Shown one piece after another: positions 6,859 through 11,902 of a DNA stretch of 15,532 bases. The translations under genes and the position numbers were made by a program. The notes under the pieces are model-generated. The model worked only from the letters and a program-made list of their open reading frames with translations. It was not told the origin of the DNA and did no database searches. Positions within the stretch are counted from its first letter, which is position 1. Every line of letters starts with the position of its first letter. Source of the DNA: Verrucomicrobiota bacterium (GTDB lineage Bacteria > Verrucomicrobiota > Verrucomicrobiia > Chthoniobacterales > UBA10450); contig QHOD01000042.1 of assembly GCA_003218615.1 (NCBI GenBank), forward strand, positions 1-15,532, written 5' to 3'.

Positions 6859-6929
6859 TTGTAGCGACGCTCCACGGGCCGCCGCTGTTTTTCGTAGAAT
6901 AATGCGACGCTCATGGAGCGCCGCTACAA
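6859..6929. repeat. REP/MITE-like imperfect inverted repeat
   Basis: The left arm TTGTAGCGACGCTCCACGGG (6859-6878, continuing to 6885) faces the right arm 6904-6929, whose reverse complement begins TTGTAGCGGCGCTCCATGAG. About 22 of 26 bases pair, around an 18-base centre. RNA from it would fold into a long stem. Its left end is five bases from the kinase ATG, so it forms the kinase leader. The 'TTGTAGCGGCGCTC' core is one I recall as a frequent palindromic element in Verrucomicrobia genomes. No transposase or RAYT gene is present in the window. Confidence 0.65.
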
Positions 6930-7297
6930 GTTTTATCGCCGCGATGATGTGATCCCGGAGGCGGTTGGATGTCTGCGCACGCCAGAACACGCTGCGCGAA
7001 GCCATTTGAGTATTGGCGATTGAAACTTCTCCGGATGTTGGAGCCTGGTATTTGGCGCTTCAAACAACCGTTGACGCGACGTGCGCCCGTTCAATAGTCG
7101 CCTTCGACGATGTCGCTCTGGAAGACCTTAATCATCATCACGATCCGCGTGGCTCGCGCTCATCACGCTTCTCCACGCTGCGATTAATCTCCATGTATTC
7201 GATGCCAAGCGCACAACCGCCGAAAGATGTGACGGTTGCGGTCGATGTCGATCCTTATCAATTGCTCTAGACCACTCTGAGCCTGGCGATTAAGGCC
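6930..7297. other. Gap without an intact gene
   Basis: 368 bases between the inverted repeat and the LysR gene. The first half has no feature I can name beyond a G/T-rich stretch around 7030-7062 (GATGTTGGAGCCTGG). The second half holds a possible decayed priA end (7083-7270). An 85-codon open frame (7013-7270) runs through it, but most of it does not look like a protein. Confidence 0.5.
7083..7270 (+). pseudogene. Possible decayed 3' end of priA (primosomal helicase)
   Basis: The final 16 codons (7223-7270) read PKDVTVAVDVDPYQLL then stop, which is the way PriA helicases end (the conserved '(V)DVDP' near the terminus). Just upstream, in other frames, APV (7083 frame), TIRVARA (same frame) and LLHAAINLHVFDAK (frame of 7081) resemble the APxx....FRFxLxIRxxxxxxL run that precedes it in PriA. 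That needs one stop codon and two frame changes, so at best it is a decayed fragment. PriA restarts stalled replication forks and its intact gene would be elsewhere. The motif is short, so I hold this loosely. Confidence 0.35.
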
Positions 7298-8206
7298 TTA
7301 GCGTTTGATCATTTTCGGAACAGTTGCCTTAGCGAGACTGGTGAATGCGGCCACCGCGGTGTTCGCTGCCGAATCGCTCAGCCGCAAGAGACCGATATCC
7401 AGTCCGAGCTTTTTTCCCTGCAGCCGGATCGCCTTTAATTTCAGACTTTCTCTTCCTCGTAATGCGATCTTCGGCATCAACGTTGCCGCTTGCAAAGGCG
7501 CGAGCGAGCGAAGCAACGTTTCAATCGCGTTGATCTCGGCCACCATGTGCGGACGGACCTGGTGTCTTCGACAAATTTCATCCGTCATCCTGCGCATCAC
7601 GAAAGTGTCCGGCAATTGGAGGAGGCGTTGCCGGTGCAATTGCGAAAAATGAACCACCCGCCGCTTCGACCATGGGTGGTTCTCGGCCACGATTAAGGCA
7701 AATTCATCCGTGCAAAGGCGCTCGTAGCGCAAGTTCGGCGAGTGGCGGGTGAGAAAGCCGAGACCGACGTCCATTCGGCCCTCTTCTAAGGCCGTCTCGA
7801 TCTCGGTAGATGAGATTTCTTCGACGATAATGCTGATCGCAGGATGATCGGCCGTAAAAGAGCCAAGAAGATGCGGCACCAGCGGCACGTTCAGCACCGG
7901 AATAACACCCAAATGAAGTTCCCCGCGTAGTTGTCCAGGTTCGCTGTTTAGTTCCTGAAGAAAATTCTCCAACTGATGAAGGATCGCGCGGGCGTGCTCC
8001 TGAAAAATCAGACCTCGCGGGGTCAGCAGAATCCGCTTTCCACGGCGCTGAAACAGAGGCACGCGAAGACCCGCCTCCAAATCTCGCATCTGTTGAGAAA
8101 CACTCGGCTGGGAAATTCCGAGCCGGTCAGCCGCACGGCTAAAGTTTCCAGCTTCGGCGACTGCGAGAAAATAGCGCAGGTGGCGGATATCCAAAGGCTC
8201 CTGCAT
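7298..8206 (-). CDS. LysR-family transcriptional regulator, CynR/CbbR-like
   Basis: 302 residues from the ATG at 8206, the standard LysR length. N-terminal winged helix-turn-helix: IRHLRYFLAVAEAGNFSRAADRLGISQPSVSQQMRDLE (7-44), then LFQRRGKRILLTPRG (51-65). The C-terminal periplasmic-binding-like effector domain (about 93-295) includes GELHLGVIPVLN and the DVGLGF motif. A TTG at 8245 would add 13 residues with no family resemblance and is not used. LysR proteins bind a small molecule and usually control the divergent operon as well as themselves, so this one most likely senses a substrate of the ABC importer that starts 120 bases away on the other strand. 'CynR-like' is only an impression from the N-terminus. 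Confidence 0.94.
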   Translation of the reverse strand: MQEPLDIRHLRYFLAVAEAGNFSRAADRLGISQPSVSQQMRDLEAGLRVPLFQRRGKRILLTPRGLIFQEHARAILHQLENFLQELNSEPGQLRGELHLGVIPVLNVPLVPHLLGSFTADHPAISIIVEEISSTEIETALEEGRMDVGLGFLTRHSPNLRYERLCTDEFALIVAENHPWSKRRVVHFSQLHRQRLLQLPDTFVMRRMTDEICRRHQVRPHMVAEINAIETLLRSLAPLQAATLMPKIALRGRESLKLKAIRLQGKKLGLDIGLLRLSDSAANTAVAAFTSLAKATVPKMIKR

Positions 8207-8262
8207 GGGAAAAGGAATATTGACTGGCGGGCTGGCCAAATGCAACCAAGAGCTTGATTGAA

Positions 8263-8280
8263 GGAAGAGATTCTGCTTCC
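8263..8280. promoter_or_regulatory. Candidate LysR operator dyad
   Basis: GGAAG-N8-CTTCC is an 18-base dyad placed between the divergent starts (8206 and 8326), 46 bases before the binding-protein ATG. Position and symmetry fit a LysR recognition site, though it is not a textbook T-N11-A box. No clear -35/-10 pair is visible nearby. Confidence 0.35.
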
Positions 8281-8325
8281 ATAGGCAAAACTTATTGTGC
8301 TATTTCCAAAACCTGTAGAGACGAA

Positions 8326-9519
8326 ATGATTCAAGGAAAACTGATTGCCGCCGTCGCGCTTGGCGTTTTGCTTATGGCCGGTTGCAGGAAAAATCCTGCT
8401 TCCAGCGCTGCTCATTCAAATAGAGTCCGGGTCGGCTACATCGGGTTGACCTGCGAAGCTCCGATTTACGCCGCTTACGAGAGGGGCTTTTTCAAGGAGG
8501 AGGGACTCGAGCCTGAACTGGTGAAATGCAATTGGGCCACTTATAAAGACGCACTGGCGCTGGGCAGCTACGACATCACCCATCATCTGGTAATGTATTT
8601 TCTCAAACCGATCGAACAAGGCTTGGATGTAAGGTTCCTCGCCGGCATTCACCGCGGGTGTCTGCGTGTCCAAGCGGGCGTGAAAACAAATATTCACACG
8701 ATTCAGGATCTGAAGGGCAAGCGGATTGGCGTGCCGGGAATGGGCACGCCACCGTTCGTCTTCGCGAACCGTGTCTTCGGAACCCATGGAATTGATGCCG
8801 GAAAAGATATTACCTGGAAAGTTTTTCCGGCGGGTGAACTAGGTCTGGCAATCGACAAAGGCGAAGTCGATGCGGTCGCCGACGCGGAACCAATCGGAAG
8901 CCTATTGATCGCCGAGGGGAAGGTAAGAAATATAGCCGATCAGATAATGGATGCGCCTTACAAGGACGAGTATTGCTGCGAGGTCATCGCGAACGGGAAA
9001 TGGGTGGACGCCAATCCCGACACCGCGGCTCGAGCAACGCGAGCCCTGTTGAAAGGCGCCAAGTGGGTCGAGACCAACCCGAAGGCCGCAGCACTCATGG
9101 CCGTGGAGAAAAAATATCTCGCCTCAACACCTGAATTGAACACGGCGGCCCTCGCGCGTTTGCGCTACGTACCAAGCGTCCACCTGGCTGAGGAGTCGGT
9201 TCACGCTGCCGCCAGAGAGATGAAAGTCGCGAAGATGCTTTCTCCGGAGACTGATACCGAAGCGCTGGCCAAACGTGCCTTCATGCATCTTGACGGCGTA
9301 ACCGACGAATGGATAAAGACCCTGGAGGTGGAAAAAATCGCCGGTGGCCAGGTCTCACCCGACGAAGATATCCGGCTAATCGCGGCGTTGGTTGAGAAAG
9401 ATACGGAAGATTCGTGCTGCCGAAGAAAAATGTTCGATCAGCCGGATCAGGATGCTCCGAATCTGGCCGACCCTGACGCACCATGCGTCCAGAAAAACAT
9501 AATAGCCGCCCAGAAATAA
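8326..9519 (+). CDS. ABC importer substrate-binding lipoprotein (NitT/TauT class)
   Basis: 397 residues. It starts with a lipoprotein signal, MIQGKLIAAVALGVLLMAGC, with C20 as the lipidated residue, so the mature protein is membrane-anchored outside the cytoplasmic membrane. The domain follows the SsuA/TauA/NMT1 fold: RVGYIGLTCEAPIYAAYERGFFKEEGL, then YDITHHLV, then IQDLKGKRIGVPGMGTPP, AGELGLAIDKGEVDAVADAEP. The frame opens at 8254, but the lipobox fixes the start at 8326. The ligand cannot be read: nitrate, sulfonate, taurine, cyanate and pyrimidine-precursor binders all share this fold. Odd points are the many cysteines (HRGCLRV, EYCCEV) and a C-terminal tail, about 25-30 residues, with SCCRRK and PDAPC that the family normally lacks; it overlaps the next gene by 37 bases. 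Confidence 0.92.
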   Translation: MIQGKLIAAVALGVLLMAGCRKNPASSAAHSNRVRVGYIGLTCEAPIYAAYERGFFKEEGLEPELVKCNWATYKDALALGSYDITHHLVMYFLKPIEQGLDVRFLAGIHRGCLRVQAGVKTNIHTIQDLKGKRIGVPGMGTPPFVFANRVFGTHGIDAGKDITWKVFPAGELGLAIDKGEVDAVADAEPIGSLLIAEGKVRNIADQIMDAPYKDEYCCEVIANGKWVDANPDTAARATRALLKGAKWVETNPKAAALMAVEKKYLASTPELNTAALARLRYVPSVHLAEESVHAAAREMKVAKMLSPETDTEALAKRAFMHLDGVTDEWIKTLEVEKIAGGQVSPDEDIRLIAALVEKDTEDSCCRRKMFDQPDQDAPNLADPDAPCVQKNIIAAQK

Positions 9520-10547
9520 GTCCCCCTGAATCGACGACGCAGCTGCCTTCCGCGCCAACGCACGCGAACGTAGATGCGATTGAGCGGATGGAACGTGGAT
9601 CGGAATTGGGTTGGCGCGCGCACCTGGCGGTCCCTCTCGCAGCTCTAGTGGCGCTCGCAATTCATTTGCTCTTTTCGAAGAGGGCACCGGCCGTCGAAAC
9701 GCATTCTTACACCCTGTTGTTCTACGAAATCGTCGGTGTGTCGATTGTCCTCTCAATTGCGCAACGATTCTGGATGCCATTGCGCTCCTGGATGCGGCAT
9801 ATGTGTCCGATCCTTACGGCGGCAATCTTGTTACTCGGTCTTTGGGACATCGTTACATTCGGTTTCCAACTCCTTCCGATGCCGTACTTTCCCGGGCCAG
9901 CGGCGGTATTGCGCAGTCTAATTAATGATCGCGTCCTTTTGCTGGATAGCACCTGGCACTCCCTCGCGTTGCTTCTAAGTGGCTACACCGTTGGTGTGCT
10001 TGTTGGCCTGATCAGCGGGATTTGCATCGGATGGTCAACTCCGATTCGTTATTGGGGAATGCCATTGCTCAAGGTCGTCGGACCCATTCCAGCTACGGCA
10101 TGGATCCCTCTCGCGATGGTAGTTTCGCCGTCCGCTGTCGTGTCCGCAGCGGGATTAATCGCGCTCGCGGTTTGGTTTCCGGTGACAATGCTTACTGCTT
10201 CCGGCATTTCTAATACTCGCGCTTCTTACCTCGATGTTGCCCGGACGCTGGGCGCCGGGCGCGCTTACCTCGTCTTCCGCGTCGCAATCCCAGCAGCTAT
10301 TCCGAATATTTTCATCGGCTTATTTATGGGACTTGGAGCGTCCTTTCTAACACTTGTGGTCGCAGAATCTGTCGGAGTGAAATCCGGCCTTGGCTGGTAT
10401 GTCAGTTGGGCGCAGGGCTGGGCCGAATATGGCAAAGTCTATGCCGCCCTTATCATCATGGCCGCCTTCTTCTCAACCCTTATGACTCTGCTCTTTAAAC
10501 TCCGCGACCACGTGCTGGTCTGGCAAAAAGGGGTGATCAAGTGGTAG
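9483..10547 (+). CDS. ABC importer permease (SsuC/TauC class) with N-terminal extension
   Basis: 354 residues, against about 260 for a typical SsuC or TauC. The core (about 135-345) has FPGPAAVLRSLIND, TWHSLALLLSGYTVGVLVGLISGICIG, VGPIPATAWIPLAMV and the cytoplasmic coupling loop DVARTLGAGRAYLVFRVAIPAAIP (251-274), the EAA motif that docks on the ATPase. The first ~110 residues add a polar Pro/Thr-rich leader and roughly two to three extra membrane segments (45-64, 79-93, 107-125). The ATG at 9483 overlaps the lipoprotein gene by 37 bases and has no ribosome-binding site, so a later start (for example near M36) is possible, but the extra membrane segments are still in frame after it. Forms the membrane channel of the importer. 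Confidence 0.92.
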   Translation: MRPEKHNSRPEISPPESTTQLPSAPTHANVDAIERMERGSELGWRAHLAVPLAALVALAIHLLFSKRAPAVETHSYTLLFYEIVGVSIVLSIAQRFWMPLRSWMRHMCPILTAAILLLGLWDIVTFGFQLLPMPYFPGPAAVLRSLINDRVLLLDSTWHSLALLLSGYTVGVLVGLISGICIGWSTPIRYWGMPLLKVVGPIPATAWIPLAMVVSPSAVVSAAGLIALAVWFPVTMLTASGISNTRASYLDVARTLGAGRAYLVFRVAIPAAIPNIFIGLFMGLGASFLTLVVAESVGVKSGLGWYVSWAQGWAEYGKVYAALIIMAAFFSTLMTLLFKLRDHVLVWQKGVIKW

Positions 10548-11344
10548 GCGTTATCGATATGGAAGCATCCTCGCTTCGGATCCGGGAAGTCAGCAAAAGT
10601 TTTCCCGCGCCCGACGATCCTCTCACGCGTCGCCTGACGTTAAGTAATATTTCCCTTTCGCTCGCAGCTGGAGAATTAGTTTCGCTCATTGGCCCAAGCG
10701 GCTGCGGCAAGTCCACGCTCCTCCGCCTCATCGCCGGCCTCGATTCTCCCGACTCAGGGGAACTCCTTGTTGGCTCTGAGCCCATCACCAGCCCAAACGC
10801 GGAACGCGGGCTCGTCTTTCAGGATCCGAATCTCTTTCCGTGGCTCACCGTCCGCCGCAACATCCAGGCCGGCCTCGTTGCGCGCGGGGTGCTACGCGAA
10901 AAACGCGACGAAGTGGACCAGTTCATGCGTCTCGTCGGCCTCGAAGTCTTCGCCAACGCCTATCCTCACCATCTTTCGGGTGGAATGGCCCAGCGTGCCG
11001 CGCTCGCGCGAGCGCTAATCAATCATCCAAAAGTTCTCCTCCTCGATGAGCCTCTTGGCGCGCTCGACGCTTTCACGCGCATGCGGATGCAGGACGAAGT
11101 ACTGCGCCTTTGGCAGGCTCACCGCACAACAATGCTGCTGGTTACCCACGACATCGACGAGGCCATTTATATGAGTGACCGCATCATGATAATGAGTCCG
11201 CGGCCAGGCAAAATTGAGCAGACTATCTCGGTCGGTTTGGATCGGCCACGCCAGCGCACCAGCGAGGATTTCCTCCGCTTACGCGGCGACATCCTGGAAC
11301 TTCTTCACCTCGCAGGCGAGTCTTCGGTAGAAAACAAAAACTAG
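10541..11344 (+). CDS. ABC importer ATP-binding protein (SsuB/TauB class)
   Basis: 267 residues from GTG at 10541, which overlaps the permease stop by seven bases and has AAAAGGGG just upstream; an ATG at 10559 is the alternative. All ATPase motifs are present: Walker A GPSGCGKST (51-59), Q-loop VFQDPNLFPWLTV (Q94), signature LSGGMAQR (145-152), Walker B VLLLDEPLGALD (D169, E170) and switch histidine VTHDIDEA (H203). The LFPW after the Q-loop and the DEPLGALD form are typical of nitrate/sulfonate/taurine importers. It drives transport through the permease from the cytoplasmic side. It is the last gene of the operon. Confidence 0.95.
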   Translation: MVGVIDMEASSLRIREVSKSFPAPDDPLTRRLTLSNISLSLAAGELVSLIGPSGCGKSTLLRLIAGLDSPDSGELLVGSEPITSPNAERGLVFQDPNLFPWLTVRRNIQAGLVARGVLREKRDEVDQFMRLVGLEVFANAYPHHLSGGMAQRAALARALINHPKVLLLDEPLGALDAFTRMRMQDEVLRLWQAHRTTMLLVTHDIDEAIYMSDRIMIMSPRPGKIEQTISVGLDRPRQRTSEDFLRLRGDILELLHLAGESSVENKN

Positions 11345-11379
11345 CTCGGCTAATTAATCGGCAATCGCTAATCCAAAAA

Positions 11380-11417
11380 CTTGTCCTGAGCGAAGCGGAG
11401 CGGAGTCGAATGGATCC
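11380..11417. repeat. Interspersed 'CTTGTCCTGAGCGAAG' element
   Basis: CTTGTCCTGAGCGAAGCGGA at 11380-11399, continuing through GCGGAGTCGAATGGATCC to 11417. I recall the CTGAGCGAAGTCGAA sequence as a widespread intergenic repeat in many bacteria. Only one copy is in the window, so its repeat nature rests on memory. Confidence 0.4.
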
Positions 11418-11429
11418 AAAATGGAATGA

Positions 11430-11474
11430 GTCGGCAGTCGGATTCGAACCGACGATCTGCTGATTACAAATTTT
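11430..11474 (-). pseudogene. 3' half of tRNA-Thr(UGU), anticodon loop to acceptor
   Basis: Read on the minus strand: anticodon loop TTTGTAA (anticodon TGT), stem strand TCAGC, variable loop, a perfect T arm GTCGG-TTCGAAT-CCGAC (11453-11437) and acceptor strand TGCCGAC (11436-11430). This matches the layout of bacterial tRNA-Thr(UGU). The other half is missing: upstream of the loop the sequence is GCGTAAAA, which cannot pair with TCAGC, and there is no D arm or GTCGGCA strand. CCA is not encoded. A break exactly at the anticodon loop is a common crossover point of tRNA-targeting integrases, so this is probably an att-site copy left by an integrated element. It is not a functional tRNA. Confidence 0.75.
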
Positions 11475-11616
11475 ACGCTGACGAAAATGGCCATGCCCCG
11501 TTTAGGCTGGGTGTGGAGATTAAATGCAAGGCAAAATCACTTAAATGGGAGTTTCGGCTGGCTCGCCGGTCCGGGCAGTTTGGCACTCGTCGGAACAGAA
11601 AAAGTGTCCAAGCACT

Positions 11617-11766
11617 TTAACCGCTCCGCAGGCCTTCAAACTCAGACCGAGACAATCCCCCCGGGTTCCACACCAGCAGATCAATGTCCTCGTGGAAAAT
11701 CACCCCCTCAGGCAGTTCAGAAATCTTTTTCGCTAGAAGTTCCTCTATATAGACAGGCGGAGGCAA
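11617..11766 (-). pseudogene. Short unidentified reading frame or gene fragment
   Basis: On the minus strand the frame is open from about 11805 (after a TAA) to the TAA at 11617-11619. Its translation is protein-like: RLPPPVYIEELLAKKISEL, then PEGVIFHEDIDLLVWNPGGL, then SRSEFEGLRSG. There is no ATG or GTG; the only usual start is TTG at 11766, giving 49 residues, without a ribosome-binding site. The helix-then-strand pattern with LLVWNPGG suggests the N-terminal part of a small protein or a broken gene. I do not recognise it. It may be cargo or debris of the element that used the nearby tRNA. Confidence 0.3.
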
Positions 11767-11833
11767 TCTGGCGCGATGGATCTTGGTCCCATCTACACAT
11801 GTGGTCTCTTAGGGGTGTAGGGCAGCGTACTAC

Positions 11834-11853
11834 ACGGGCCGTGCATTTTTTTT
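11834..11853 (+). terminator. Weak terminator-like hairpin plus T-run
   Basis: CACG-GGC-CGTG followed within two bases by eight T residues (11846-11853). The stem is only four pairs, so termination would be weak. It lies just ahead of the kinase gene and could separate it from upstream transcription. Confidence 0.25.
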
Positions 11854-11882
11854 GTATCTTTTGTCCGCACAGGGGATATTAT
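11852..11882 (+). promoter_or_regulatory. Possible promoter of the sensor kinase operon
   Basis: TATTAT at 11877-11882 is a good -10 match and lies 20 bases before the kinase ATG. The best -35, TTGTAT at 11852-11857, is only a half match with a long 19-base spacer. GGAG at 11885-11888 is the nearest purine-rich site but is far (14 bases) from the start. Confidence 0.3.
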
Positions 11883-11902
11883 TTGGAGCGATTGCGTGAT
11901 GG

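Larger units (their letters stand above)
11345..11902. other. 558-base gap with relics
   Basis: Between the ABC operon and the sensor kinase. From left to right it holds a repeat element (11380-11417), a tRNA-Thr 3' half (11430-11474, minus), about 140 bases in which I see nothing, a short minus-strand reading frame (11617-11766), and a T-rich probable leader of the kinase gene (11834-11902). Open frames on the plus strand here (for example 11487-12005) have Cys/Trp/Arg-rich, non-protein-like translations. Confidence 0.6.

Noticed and set aside
6855..6914. 20-codon N-terminal extension of the PAS kinase
   Set aside because: It is the translation of one arm and the centre of the inverted repeat, so it is very likely leader, not protein.
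7013..7082. Start of the 85-codon plus-strand frame before LysR
   Set aside because: Only the last ~16 codons look like protein (PriA-like); the first part has no support and no ribosome-binding site.
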